This document shows positions 9,642 to 22,148 of a stretch of 64,000 nucleotides of DNA, one piece after another. Origin of the DNA: Drechslerella dactyloides (Eukaryota; Ascomycota; Orbiliomycetes; Orbiliales; Orbiliaceae); NCBI GenBank assembly GCA_020064725.1, contig JAGTWJ010000011.1, positions 1 through 64,000 of the forward strand. The letters run 5' to 3'. The translations under genes and the position numbers were made by a program. The notes under the pieces were generated by a model. That model saw nothing but the letters and a program-made list of their open reading frames with translations. It made no database searches and had not been told where the DNA came from. Each line of letters opens with the position of its first letter. Within the stretch, counting starts at the first letter, position 1.

Positions 9642-12099
9642 GAATGACCATAGGAAGCATCCAGGCAATACTGTGGCTGGAAGAAAACCAAACAACACAA
9701 CGCAACCCGCAGACCCAGAATAAGGAAGCACCTAGATTTAGACTTCAGGACTCACAGAGTAACATTAATGGTGTAATCTCGCTAAAGTAGTATATGGAGA
9801 GTGTTACAAAGTAACAGCGCAACACCAAATATCCTGTATAGACCAAAACCCACAGAAGCCGACACGCATAGGACGCACAGCAATGGAGTAATTATATAGG
9901 GTGGGAAAGGTAAGTTCTTATTTGTGTATTGCCCTCCTAGATACGCCACTCTAGTATACATAGTAGATAGCTGAACGCCAGTTGTGAAAAATTACCCGCT
10001 GGAACGTCGCTTTGATCAAACGGAAGATATCGAGCAAATATACTTATAAAATGACACGAAAGGAAAAATCGACACTCTCTAGAAGGAAATTTACTCTGAT
10101 AAACAGGTAAATAGATATATTAAAAATATGTATAGATATGTCGATCAATAAAGGACAAAAACGCCAGAACACTCTCGCTAAAATATGCAGCAATAAATCA
10201 CATGACTGAAAATACTGCAAGAAGCAATCAATCGATCAATCAGTATCCGTCGGCTGTAATATATTCACCTGGACTGGTATACCGATTCGCTGTAATCCAA
10301 CTATACCTAACACCGCTTACCCAAAACGTGACTTAACAATCAAGAAAAAGGAAACTTCGCTGTATCTATAGTTGGTTGAACAGAGCTCAACAAAAAATCA
10401 ATCGTCATCATCATATTCGAAATCTTCATCCATTTTAAAGACCACTAGCATGTGGCCTTGGTTGACTATATCCTTGCTTGTGTTAAGGTCTAGATCTAGC
10501 TTAAACTCTAGCCTTTCTAGCCTATTAATATTAGGTACCTTTTGCTGTTTATTATTAATACTTATCTTAATCAGCACAATTTCTCATCAACAACACCTTT
10601 ATACCAAGATATCTGAGTTAATAATTAATATCTCTAAGCATAATATATTCAATAACAATAAGCCTTCAACAAAGAGAGTATTATCAAAGACCTATATTAT
10701 AAAATTAAGATTATATAATAACTAGTTATTCAAAAATTTTATTATTATTAGTAATATTATGGTAATAATAAGCTTACTAAAGTTGCTGGTTAGTTGGGTA
10801 GTAGCTGTAAAGTGTTAAATATATAAGATAATAGAGTGTTATAGGAATATATAGTAGAGCTTTAAAGAGAATGTGCTGGGAGTACAACTAGTTATAGCAA
10901 TAGTATACAGCATAAAGAGGTGCTATCTACAGTAGAAGATTCCTGGGAGGATACTGGAAGTTTTCGCAGAGGTTGCATCTGTTGGACACGAGGCTTTATG
11001 AGTCTATTCCTATTGAGTCTGGTGGTGTGGAAACACAGAGAGCAGCTTGAGCAGCAACAGCCAGTTCTCTGGGTGGAGAGATGGCAACAGCGAGAGTATC
11101 TCCGGCAAGTCCAGGATTGCTTCCACCTTTCAAAGATTTTAGCAAGCTTGAGCACCCCAAGACTGTAAAAGGCCATTTGGCATGCATTTAGCGACTCTGA
11201 GAAAGTTGCGTTCTTTTTCAAACCCAGTTTGTCCTTGACCTCTGCAGCTCAGAACAGCAGCCCTTAAGCACATTCTCCAGCTCCCTAGATTTAAACAGTT
11301 TTTAGCTATTTAAGCTGTGAATAAGCTCTTCTATATATTTAATAAGTTCTTTGATAATAATAATCTTTATTCAAAACTCCCCAATATCTTTTAATATTCT
11401 TAATATTTAAATAAATTTCTAACAACTATTAATACTTTAAATTACTATAATAATATTAACTATAGTTGATAGTAGATTTATATTATATAAAATTTACTTT
11501 ACTACCCCTCATAAATCTAAAACTAGGACCCCATTATACTATAAATACAGAAACACCATACATCCCCTACCCTTAAACCCCCACTACTAGCTGTTTCAAT
11601 TTAAAAGACAGCAATACTGCAAGCATTATAAACACTGGTGTTTCTTTAGGAGCTACCAAACAACTTCAGCACCTTCAAATATTGCCAACCAAAGTATCTC
11701 TCTACCTCCGACAGCCAAATGAACCGCGCCGCTTACGTCACCGAGATACGGTGGAGTACTATCACTGCGTAACTGCCTACGCCCTGTTCACTGATCAGAT
11801 CACTCCGGGGAATGTCTCTATAAGTTACTATTTCTTTCGATTAAAGTTACTCTTGCTGTATATACAAGATTATAAGATATTCGAATTAACATACAAACAA
11901 TATAATAGCAAACCCAACTGATTCAATTGTCCCAATTTAGGTTCAAATTTCCCTGAGAACCTTCCATTATTTCTATAGTCTAAAGACCGCCGTGGAGGCC
12001 GATAAGGGTGACAGCTATTGGTGGGCTTTGGAGGTTTAGACTAGCTGCTTGAGGTCTAAGCGGGGTTGCGCTTTTAGTTCTTCACCATCTTCAGGCGAA
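9642..12099. other. AT-rich, RIP-like intergenic region
   Basis: Tracts at about 10530-10860 and 11280-11560 are extremely AT-rich, rich in TA, with stops in all frames. They are interrupted by a block of normal composition (about 10890-11260) with short ORFs on both strands, none recognisable. This pattern fits a RIP-mutated repeat or transposon remnant, but I could not identify the source element. Confidence 0.45.
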
Positions 12100-12435
12100 T
12101 CAGACGGAGCTAGTGGTGGTTGCGGAGCCAGCGGTGGTTGTGGAGTTCGCTAATCTTGTAGTTGTAGTTGAAGTTGCGGATGTAGAGCATCGAGAGATTG
12201 CAGCGTCTCTCAACAGTATACACTCAGCCAAATCTCTCCTTGCAACTTCTCTCTCCTCTAGGCACTTGGCCAGCTCCTGTCTACGCTCGACCGGGTCCAA
12301 CGTTGAGCAATAATCACTTCAAATTAACAGCAATTGCACCGAGAACACTTACTCTGTCACTACCTCCGGGGCAGCGGTTGCAAGAATGATTCCAGAAAAT
12401 AGCCAGAAATGAGTTAAGAGGGGCTGAACCTTCAT
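12100..12435 (-). CDS. Small secreted protein with Cys-bearing helix and Ser/Thr-rich tail (87 aa)
   Basis: On the minus strand the ATG at 12433-12435 starts a signal peptide (MKVQPLLTHFWLFSGIILATAAPE). Exon 1 is 12353-12435, the intron 12281-12352 (72 nt; donor GTAAGT, branch-like TGCTCAAC, acceptor TAG), and exon 2 12100-12280, all in phase. The mature chain has a charged, probably helical part (QELAKCLEEREVARRDLAEC) with three Cys, then a Ser/Thr-rich C-terminus likely to be O-glycosylated. It has the size and layout of fungal candidate effectors or small wall proteins, but no family is recognised. The lone plus-strand ORFs over this span are shadows. Confidence 0.6.
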
Positions 12436-14769
12436 TGTAGGAGACGGCAATATAATAAATATATCAATATAATAATGCTCAATCGGGTTGTAAACGGCTG
12501 ATACCGCTGGCCCTGTGCCTTATAATTTCCTGCTATTTGGTGTTTGGCTCTCTCAACAGCTTATGAATATTTCGGGGGATACCACCGGGACAGGTTGGTC
12601 TCTTATATACACTCAGACAGTTAAGAAATTTTCAAATTATGAGGCATAGCTATTCCTCGGAACGGGTCTTCAACCCTAGGAATACAGTTGGTTAATTGAT
12701 CTGCTTCTGTTTATAGTAGAAATACTGGTACCCGGGTTGAAACCACAGGAACCAGATTAGCTAGCAGTACAGCTGGCTGCCGGTCTGTACCATAAGGAAA
12801 TAATATTAGACTCAAGTATAATTGTATAGATGGTGTTTTGGGTGGTGCTTCGTGGTGGATGGCATATGAGTAGGATAACCTGCCCTTCCAGATATGTAAC
12901 GGGGACTATCTAAATTTTATGATTGTATATCGATGTGTTGCTCTTAGTGCGTATTTGTCTGTTGATTTGGAAATTTTAAAGAGATAGTATGTGTTACAAA
13001 TCTGGCTAATCTTGCCTGGGTGGATCATGATACTATAAATAGACTATTCATCTAGTTAGAGAATGTGGTAACGTTGCAATGCATTGCAGTTTGTCTGGCA
13101 GCGACTTTGGGGGGGTGTATGTGGTTTGTTCGTGTAGATGGATGATGGGAAGCAGCTGACCTTGTAAAATTCTAGGGTAGAGTTTTGTTCTAATTCTCTT
13201 TCTGAGAACCCGAAGCATTCATAGCTTGGCCAAAGACAGACCTAGGCTAAAAGGCAGAATGCTCTTCTATGCAGATGGTCTTGAACTACTGCGGAACTTG
13301 CCATAAAGTCAGTTTGTAGTATCAACCCCAGAAGTATATCGTAATTTGATTTAAATATTTCGGCACTTTCTCCATCGGAGCTGAATAAGAGTGCTAATTC
13401 AGCTTTTTGCACTCAAAGATATCAGTTTCCCAAAGTTTAGGAACTCTTCCGATCTTATTCAAATATATGAAAGTCGGCTTGTTTGAAACACTGAGCCAGC
13501 TGTAGTCGGGCCCACTCTCCAGTGTCCTCTCGGTATAATTCAGAAATGATAAGGACTAAGGCCCACAAACCTCCGGTGTGGCCATTTCACGGCGTGTTCC
13601 GTATCACCGGATCTGCATTCGAGAGCTCGAGGACGCTCAGCCGCAGTTACCAGATCCGGATCATTTGGGCCGTGCCGTTGTTGTAAGGCTGACAATCCCC
13701 ATTTCCAGTATCCGATTTGCCAGAAAAAGCACCCTGTCATGGCTGACATGCATGAACCGTTCTTTGCGGGTTCTATCACGTAATCGTCACTGCCCTCTGA
13801 CCTTCTGGTACTTTACGGCCAAGATTTTCGAAATGGAATGAGATTCCGGTGGTTATGGCAAGATATCTTGGACCCCAACCAAACATTTCGTACCAAATTT
13901 ACTGACATTCTAAGGATCCCTTATTAACCAAAACACAGCAAAACGTCAACAATTTTCTCCGTCAGCTCACGCCGCACCGCGATAAACTTGCAAAACGCGC
14001 GTAAAGCTCTGGGAGGCGATCAGAGGGACCAAGACAGAAGCAAGAAGTAAGCCCAAGGGAGTAAGTCTAAAAGAACGCAGGACCTGATGCGTCGGATACA
14101 TCTTAGATTCAGCCTTGAGGCTATTTCGCAAGCTGGCTTTTCGTGGAGTGGGACACTCAGCGTGAAATAAAGTGAATTGTTGTGAAGTCTAGGTACGAGC
14201 CACTTAAGGCGTTATCCAGCTCACCCTGACGCAACATTCGCCTTGGGACTGGGCGGGTTAGCCTTGATATATATATTAATAGCTGGCCCGTCGCGGCGCC
14301 CCTTTGTCCGGGATAATTGCTGCGACTTGTCGGTCGCGGGACAGTACAGCAATCAGGAGATTGTTCTTTTTTGTAGGGGATTTGGGATAGTGTGGAAAGA
14401 TGGTATGGGATTTGGGATAATGGGGTGGATTTAATTTATAAGGATATTAATATTTATTATGAAATTCTTTTTTGTTAATTTGAGGATAACTGCTTGAAAG
14501 GAAGGTAAAAAGAAAGGTAGGATAAAGATAAGATAGGTGAAAAGAAAAGTAAAGTAGGAAAGGAGATTAGACTAGTTGGATGGATAAGATATTTAATTAG
14601 TTGGTTGGTTTAAGAGAGGGGAGACTAAGATTGGTTAGTTTGAGAGTTTATTTATTTATTCTTCTTGTTCATTGATTCGCAGCCATTGCAACACCCACGC
14701 TTTCTTGGTTTCAAACCTTCGTCCTTGGCAGCCTTTATTAGAGGACCGATGCAGGATTTGTTGTCAAAT
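12436..14769. other. Gene-poor region
   Basis: No gene is supported. Opposed ORFs at 13540-13779 (minus) and 13578-13841 (plus) overlap and lack motifs. From about 14380 to 14660 the plus strand is purine-rich (runs of GGATAAGATA-like sequence), a low-complexity stretch of unknown role. Confidence 0.45.
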
Positions 14770-14829
14770 TAGTCTCAGGGACGCTGACCTTGCGAGCTTG
14801 GCGGAGTCTGGCAAGCGTCCCCGAGACTA
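14770..14829. mobile_element. 60-bp mini inverted-repeat element with 9-bp target duplication
   Basis: The element starts TAGTCTCAGGGACGCT and ends with AGCGTCCCCGAGACTA, its near-perfect inverted complement (17 of the first 20 positions pair). It is flanked on both sides by the exact 9-mer TTGTCAAAT (14761-14769 and 14830-14838). A 9-bp duplication is typical of Mutator-like elements. With only about 20 bp between the arms, this would be among the shortest non-autonomous elements. It has no coding capacity. Confidence 0.75.
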
Positions 14830-15236
14830 TTGTCAAATCTAAGAAATAAGCGCCCAAAATATACCAACTACCATCGCTATTATCATTGCAGCCCCTTTCT
14901 GAACTTATCAGCTGTTTGCTGATGAAATATATATATGAGACGCACCCGGAGAGTCTCCAAGCTTGGATTCTACTATACGACTAAAAATCTCCACTTTATC
15001 AATTCGATAAATACAGTATCCAATGGGCCTATGCTAGAAACATCCTGCAAGGTCTATAAAAACTCTATAAAGGCCACTACAGCTATTCACTATAGCATAG
15101 AGTTACGCTGTCACCAATATCGAAGCAATATTCGATCAATCAATAGATAGGTCGATGTTCTAAGTCCTAGCTTCCCCAAAGCCTTACCAACAGTCTTTCC
15201 AGGCCGCTTTCTCGCGATGCCCTCAACCAGCTGCAA
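14830..15236. other. Intergenic gap; nothing recognised
   Basis: After the 9-bp target duplicate, this stretch holds only a 71-codon ORF (14935-15150, plus) without motifs. It would contain the 3' untranslated end of the minus-strand LOR gene. Confidence 0.45.
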
Positions 15237-16006
15237 TTAATTATTCTCATTGTTGTGTTCATCAAAGCAAATGCAAGCGGCGCACATAAGTGCCATATCT
15301 ACTCCTGGCGCAATACTCAGCGCGTACGACTGTTGATCCACCAGCAGCTCCCTAAAATTAAATAATTTACGAGAAATAGTTGCGACAGTGGTGTTGTTGG
15401 ATTCATCAACGATTTGGGACTCTGTATCAAAAAAGTTACCCTTCATTAACAGGGAGTGCACCTTACCAGCAGAATCAGTGAAAGTAACGTGAGCCTTCGA
15501 CCCGACAACTATTCAATTAACAATCAATTAGTAGGCGACTTATCAATAATAGGACTGGTACGGAGAGTAGCCTGTTTTACTGCTAAATTTGCTCTTAACT
15601 TCAAATAACTTTTTTCCGGTAGAGTCCTCGCCGTAGTAAGTAGTATGGATTGTCAAATGTTCTTTTCGTAAATGAAAAAGCTCGTTGCCCTGCTGGTCAG
15701 AAAAAATCTTGCGGCCGCTGAGCGAGAACGCCTTGCCGTGGATCTATATATTATAATCAGAATTTGCTAGCTGTAGCTGTTTCGATGTTAATCTAAATTA
15801 CAGCTTACTTTGAACAAAGGCACCTTCTCGATTGTTGTGATATCAAAGGAGTCACCGCTCCATGAGAATACTTTCTCTCGGATGATAAGCGTTTCGGTCT
15901 TCTGGGCGACAAGTTGCGGGAATATTGCAATCTTAGCGGCGACGGGTTCAATATTAATAGTGACGCCAGTAGAAGAGTTTGCCTTCGGCTCATGCTTGTC
16001 AAACAT
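15237..16006 (-). CDS. LURP-one-related (LOR, tubby C-terminal-like fold) protein
   Basis: Minus-strand exons 15809-16006, 15581-15743 and 15237-15508 join in phase into 210 aa. Both introns (65 and 72 nt) have GTAA donors and TAG acceptors; the second has a CTAAT branch site. The product shows the LOR pattern: REKVFSWSGDSFDI, then IHGKAFSLSGRKIFSD, LFHLRKEHLTIHTTYYG, FEVKSKFS, MKGNFFDTESQIVDE, VATISRK and YALSIAPGVDMALMCAACICFDE. LOR proteins form a 12-strand beta barrel around a helix, like Tubby and phospholipid scramblases; their fungal role is not known. The ATG at 16004-16006 lies 5 bp after a possible stop of the upstream gene. An in-frame acceptor just before it would instead splice the two into one 390-aa protein (see the findings). 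Confidence 0.82.
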
Positions 16007-16011
16007 ATTTT

Positions 16012-16837
16012 CTAGTAGTTCGATAGCGCGGTAATAAGCTCAAGTGGTTTATAAAGAGAGAAGCGCGGTCTTTGGAATCCGACAATAACTGTAAATTTAA
16101 AGCTCCTGTCTTTAGATTATCAATTATAGTGGAAGAGGGACAACGGTGTATAAATACGCGACAGCCTGTTGCATGGACTTACCACCAATGGCTATATATT
16201 TCCATGCGATATTCCTCGACAATGCGCCACTACCCCGAGCTGTCATTAATCCATTGAAAGTCGGAGCCTCCTGCCATTTGCTGTTAAGTTGCAGTCCCAG
16301 TGCGCACGGCCGATGCGGATGGCGACCGCAGCTATAGACATGTGACGCTAGGTGCATAGGTTACCCCATCCTCTTCTATACCGAAACTTACTACACACCA
16401 ATCGCCCTGTGCAAGACGGGAGACCTACAGTTAGAGAAACTGAGTAGTCCCGATCCCGGTTCCAGTTCCAGTCGGCCCTCGCCCAAGGCGACGGTTTCTG
16501 AACCAATAAGCAACCGGGTCCCTATACTAACGGGTACTTCTTCGCCGTTGCCGACGTACAGACAGCCATCAGCCCAGAATGAATCCTAAGGCCGAAAGTA
16601 GCTGCCGTAGTAGGCGGCATTGCTGTTATGACATTTAGGACTTACATTTGGTTCAGGCGGCCCATCGAAAGAATATCCCTGCTGGGTTAGGAGGCGTCCA
16701 AGACTAATATAACCAGCCAATATTATAATATATAGGTCCTCTGTTTGTTCTGCCCTGTCCTGTCCTGTCTTTCGAAGCTGTACGAAGCCCGCGCAGTAGA
16801 CTGATAAATAGCACTTTCGATCTCTATATGTTAACAA
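16012..16837 (-). CDS. Multi-exon gene of unknown function directly upstream of the LOR gene
   Basis: Minus-strand exons 16646-16837, 16392-16585, 16183-16331 and 16012-16109 keep phase and give 210 aa. The three introns (60, 60 and 73 nt) all have GTAAGT donors. The product includes LLTQQGYSFDGPPEPN, DSFWADGCLYVGNGEEVP and RNIAWKYIAIG. I do not recognise a family. The central part is uncertain: a CTAAC branch and GCACAG acceptor near 16410 could define another exon reading GDWCVVSFGIEEDGVTYAPS in a different phase. If exon 3 is spliced to 16011 instead of 16109, the product continues in frame into the LOR domain. Confidence 0.4.
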
Positions 16838-17042
16838 TACGCCTGCAACAACACTAAGCCCCCATCCTATCTAGATAATTAACAATAATATCAGGAACCA
16901 TAATTTGCTTTTACAATTTTTAAATATTTTTTTTTGATTTTCATTTTGCGGGTTATACTGTTAAAACTCCCAAGTTAGATCCTGCTATACTACTATCAAT
17001 CAAAATTTGATTAATTGCCAGATGTTTCAATATTACAAGGCT

Positions 17043-20000
17043 TCACTGCACCAATACTCTGCCAACAATCTTTCCACGCTGCTTTCTTGCGATGCCTTCA
17101 ACCAGCCGTATGATTTCTCTGTTACCGGTATCCTTGGCGACCAGGACTGCGGTTTTGCCGGCCTGGTTTTTGACTTTAATGTCGACCTTGCTGCTCGCCA
17201 GGAGCTCGATCAATTCGGTGAACCCGGTGGCGACGGCCAGATGCAGCACTGTTCCTCCCAGAATTCTTTGCTCCATGACTAATTCTTCCTGGTCGCTTAA
17301 ATCGGCCTCTTGCGCTTGATCGTCGTCACCACCGTCCCCGCCATATATATTACCACTCACAGCCTCAAAATAAGCTACCAGCTCTCCCATCAGAGCCTCC
17401 CAGACTCTGAATTCCGGCCCTGGTACGTTTGCATTGGCTCCGTGATCCAAGAGAAGTTTGCACATGGAGACCTCCCCGATCGCCGCCGCCATGTGGAGTG
17501 CAGTCGGTACCCCGAGGCCATTCTGTTGTGCCGCGTCAATATTAGCACCACGTTGGATAAAAACTTTCAGAATTTCCTCCTCGCCCAGAATGATAGCCAG
17601 AAGAACGGCGGGGAGCCCTAGCTCTTCATTAATCGAGCTAATCATCGAATCCGGGTTAGCTCCTTCCTCGAGCAGTACCCTGGTAGTGAGCACATCTCCC
17701 ATAGCTATTGATACCCCCAAAAGTCTGTTCCCAATATTGGAGTTTCGCATCCAAGTCCGCGAAAAATCGATTGCTTCGGGTCCATTCGCCAGTAAAATTT
17801 GGAATATCGCAGAATACCGATACTTGACAGACAGGTAGTAGAGGTAGTCGAGCGGATCCATAGGGCTGTAGCCGTCCACATGGTCGGCGAAATTATAGGC
17901 TGCTAATAGTAGTACTCCGATAAATTGACGCCCAAGCCTGGCCGCAATTTCTAGACGGGATAGTCCCTCTGCTCCTTGAAGACACACCTCTGCGGCTCTG
18001 TGGAATGTTGTTTCTCCAAGCTCGACAAGCAACTCTACTGCGTCGTTTTGGTCCACTCCGTCAGAAAATAGATGGGAGTTAGCGTCTGTTCTGGCTTCCA
18101 CAATGTCTAAGAAGTCATCGCCAAGCTCATCGATTACAACTGCGACAACCGGGTGTGGCGGTCTCGCGTCCTCACTTCCGTCCTCATCCACATCCTCACC
18201 CTCTTCAAACATGCCTGTTAGAAAACCGACGATAACCTCAAAGCAAGCTTGCGCCTCTAAATGGAGACCATCACGTTCCTTGAGTATTTCTAGGTTGACC
18301 CCTACTACGTTCTGTAGGAGTGCCAATATAGCCGTTTTCTGTAGCCTCGGCTCATGCAACAAATCTTCTGGGGTTTTCTGCCTCTCTAACCCTAGTATTC
18401 CGAGGAGACCGGGTCGTCCGGACCCCCCCTTAGCAATAGAGTAGGCGGGTCGAGCCTCCACATCCTTATATTCCACCTCGAGCATAAGCTCTCTGGGTCT
18501 CTTCTCGGCAGCTTTATCCGCCATGTGTGCGAGAAGTTGGCACAGTATCTCCCAAGAATGTGGCCGCGCTCTCTGACGTATCGTCAATTCATCAGGATTC
18601 TCGGGTTCTGTAAGCGTAACCGCGTAGCTCAGTGCTGTCATTCCGACAGCGTCCCTCTCCTTCAGATCGCACCCATTATCGAGAATGATTTTGACCACAC
18701 TCGGCAACCGAAAGGATACTGCCACCCCTAACGGCGAAAGGAGTGCGGCAGTTACATCGCTTCCTTCCTCTCCTTCAAGATCCATGTGGCTCCATGTATA
18801 CATTCGCTTTGATCCCTTCTCGAGGATTCGCACAGTCATTGCCATTATTTCTGGGTCGTCTGTGTCTCGAACATGGTGAAACCAGCTGGTGGCTGCATAG
18901 TCTAGAAAGCCATGCAATTTTCGGTATCTGTCAGACACTTCCTCGTAGAGCGCCTCCAGTTCTTGCTTTCTTTTCTCGTCCTCCGATTCCGGCTGGTCTA
19001 CCCCTTCCTCACGTGCCATCATATCACTTGGGTCGGCGAAGAGGAACTCTGTTATTTCCGGTAGTTGAGGTGGGTCGCTCTCGAATACATCAAAGAGGAG
19101 ATACGTTAAACATGCTTTAGCGAGCATGAGACTGGAGTCTCTTGGTATCAAGCACTGCTTCCAGCTCCCGGAAAATGTAGCTTCGGAGCCAGCACGAACC
19201 AGAAACTCTTTTGCCGTCTGGTGCAACAAGTAGATCTTCGAGTCGACGATGTTGATGAACAGGCCGCAGGTATTGCGAATCCTTGTTCTGAACAAGTGCT
19301 CAGCTTCGAGATCAAGATCCTCGTAGCAAGTCGGTGCTGGAGTCATTCCATCGATCGCCAGAGCTAAGCCCATTTCCTTTAAACTCAGCGGCCGTACAGC
19401 TGCAACTACAAAATGAAGCAATCTCTTGGCTTCGACCGGGTTGCTGCTTCCGTTCAAGATTTCCTCGTATGCCTTATCGACGGTTTTGGGCATCTGTTCG
19501 AGAATTCCACGCATTCTCTTCTCTGTAGTCGCATCGAAACGATTCCTGATAACCTCGAATATCAACTTGAGGTATAGATATGTGCGATGCGTCATCTTCA
19601 GAAGCGATGCTTCCAGGGCCGCAGCTACCGGCTCTGGCAAGTCCATTTCTGTTTTAAGGTCTCCAACCCTGTATTTTATCACAAGGTCTATTTCGCGGCT
19701 TATCGCGGCTGCTTCCTCCTCTGCTGCAAGGCGGATCGTTGGAAAGTCGTTCGTGAGCTTTCGGAACCCTCGTTCGATATCAAAGTAAGGACGGCTTGTT
19801 ACTAGAAATTTTAGCTTATCGGGATGACCGGACACCGAGTAGTACTCTCTCAGTAGATTTATGATGCGGATCCTTTGAGATTCTTCACACTCGTCAAGTG
19901 CATCTAGAACACAGATAATCTCCCCGGCTTTTGGGTCCGCAGCGGCTTTGGTCAAAATTTCCCATAGCACTCCGACATTCTCGGTAAGTTTTGCTCCTTT

Positions 20001-21674
20001 CTCTGCGAAGTGGCTCATCGCGTACTTCCGCAAATCCTTATTCTGGGAAAATAACTGGCAGAGGATTGCAGAAATGGCAACCGCAGCTGATCTCCGGTCA
20101 GCATCGTCGTCCTTGAAAAAGAAGTAACAAGTGGTCCGCGTTTTAGTTTTTGCAAGTTCGCGCCTTAGCAGCGAAGCGGCCAAGACGGATTTCCCACAGC
20201 CAGGGTCGGCTGACACCCAGAGTAGACTCGACCTTTTGTTTTCCAGCCATTCAATATAGTTTCTATTACGCAGAAACCATTGGCAGGTACCAGCAACCCG
20301 GTCAGGGATCCTTTCAATGGAGATTTGATCCATGTAGTTCGCGCCTGACTTGAACAACATTTGGATCAACTTGTCCTCCTCTCGTCTGGTAGCTCGAGCT
20401 TCTCCTTCGTCATTGATTTGTTTGACTACACAGATCAGTAATTGGTTTTCCGAAAGGTTAACTCAGAAGACAAGCAGGAACTGGGGTGAGTTTGACAGCA
20501 GATGGACCTCTCTCGTGGTCAATATCACCAGCTTTTTATCATGCTGGCATCTATGCCTACCCGAACATGAATCAATCGAAGAAAATGTTACGATTTACTC
20601 AATTTGCGCAAGGTAATAGCTTCAACTTGAACACTTACCGGCGTCAGTAATCGTATCTTTGATGCCAGAAAGCACCTCTTCAACCTTCTTGATAGCCGCC
20701 ACCTGACTGGTAGGAATAGTATGCAGCAGCTCCCTAGCGAACGCAGCCGCGGTAGCAGCCGCGTACTCTTGCCATGCTTTATTTTTGTGAGAATCCGAAT
20801 AATCGCAAATTCCCCGAATAACGACGCACGGGAAATCATTCATTATCCCTGCAGCTTCCATCTCGAAACAAAGAGCTCCACCGAGGCTTCTACTGATCTC
20901 GTCCCTGGAAAGTCCATGTTTCATTACTTGGTTCCCAGATGCGATCAGACCGTAATGAACGACGACTCCCTCCTCACGGGGCTCGCGGTGAACGATTTTG
21001 CTAGGATCGCAGCCTTCACACGTAGGCAGCTCCCCAGCGTGATCGTAGTGTGCTTCGTAGAGGATGTCTGTCGACGACCCGCGAGGACCGTATTTCGATC
21101 CGAGCTTCGGGTAGCGTCTTAGCATGTCCGAAATGAACTCAGAACACATACTGCCCTCAAGCTCATGATCCGTCGACAGCTTGGAAAGTGCAGCTGTCAG
21201 TACCGTTGGTGGCTTATTCAACAGCCCGATTCGCTCGAATTTAGCGCCCCTTCCGGTCTTTCCAAAATCCCACTGAATAACTCCTCCATGTTGACCTTCG
21301 GGCACGCTAACGACAACATCACCCAACCGAATATCATGGTCACGGCTCGGTACTCCTCCGCCTATTCCCACCAGTAATCCAAACCGGATTGATGGAAAAG
21401 TTGTGGACATTCGGGCTGCAGCACTTGCAGCTGCATTAGTACCCATTGTGCCTTTCGGGAGACATGCAATCGCTATATTGTGACCACCAATATTACCTAA
21501 ACAATAGGTATTGTGGTCACCGGGGGGCAAAGGGAGACATGCGTGTACTTCTTCGAGCATGACTCGTGCCGGGAGCATTTCTTTTGGTAAAGCGCACAGC
21601 CATCCCACCGTGTAAGCATCATGGGTTAGCTCCTTGGCACCCGTTCGGATGCTTGTCGTCGGCTTTACTCGCAT
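17043..21674 (-). CDS. PNP_UDP-NACHT-ankyrin NLR-type STAND protein
   Basis: Minus-strand exons 20639-21674 and 17043-20461 give 1484 aa. The N-terminus is a nucleoside phosphorylase-like domain (YTVGWLCALPKEM, VGIGGGVPS, CFEMEAAGIMNDFPCVVIRGICDYSDSHKNK). A NACHT NTPase follows, with Walker A SADPGCGKSVLA near residue 430 and Walker B ICVLDALDECEE near 530. Degenerate ankyrin units lie near 920 and from about 1270 to the end. Such fungal NLRs are thought to act in heterokaryon or xenogenic recognition, with the phosphorylase-like domain as effector and the repeats as sensor. The 177-nt intron (20462-20638) has a good GTAAGT donor but a weak GAG acceptor; it restores phase and leads into SENQLLICVVKQINDEGEA, a stretch open up to the NACHT. 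The start at 21674 is the first Met just before the conserved domain. Its C-terminal repeats are more diverged than those of its neighbour. Confidence 0.85.
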
Positions 21675-22148
21675 CCTATGAAAGAGTTTCAATTGGAAAC
21701 ATATGACAGCGTGGGAAGTGTTAAAGTTCAATATTATTCGTAGGTTCTGGGCAGAGATGTCTGCTTTGGATTGTTGGTATACAATATGCCCAAGAGGGTG
21801 CCTGTGCATGTGGGGATGACCCCGCTTCGCTTTCCTTCTAGATTTTGATAAGAAATCGGCCCGGTTGCCTTGATTGGCCAATATACGGCTGGACAGAGTA
21901 ACACGTTACAATCAAACAGTCAACGCAAAGATTGTTGTTACTGGTTACTGGCGATTTAGAGATATATTTCGAACGGCGAGAGCCGTGTGAAAGGCTATAC
22001 TCAGTAAATTTAGTTCTAATGCAGCAAATTTCGCGATAAACCTTTATAATGTTATAGGGTAGGGGTATAACGCTCTAATACCGTATATAAATAAAGGACT
22101 AACTGGTAAGCATTGTCAACGGCTAGATGGCGTCAGACTTAAGCGGTG
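21675..22148. other. Spacer between the two tandem NLR genes
   Basis: These 474 bases separate the start of the first NLR from the stop of the second on the same strand. An upstream in-frame extension of the phosphorylase frame reaches 21881, but its sequence is not like the family and is probably non-coding. No repeat or RNA is seen. Confidence 0.5.

Noticed and set aside
12113..12389. Plus-strand Val-rich ORFs
   Set aside because: They are antisense shadows of the Thr/Ser-rich exon of the spliced minus-strand secreted protein.
20350..20616. Plus-strand ORF opposite the NLR intron
   Set aside because: It overlaps the intron and linker of the PNP-NACHT gene on the other strand and has no motif.
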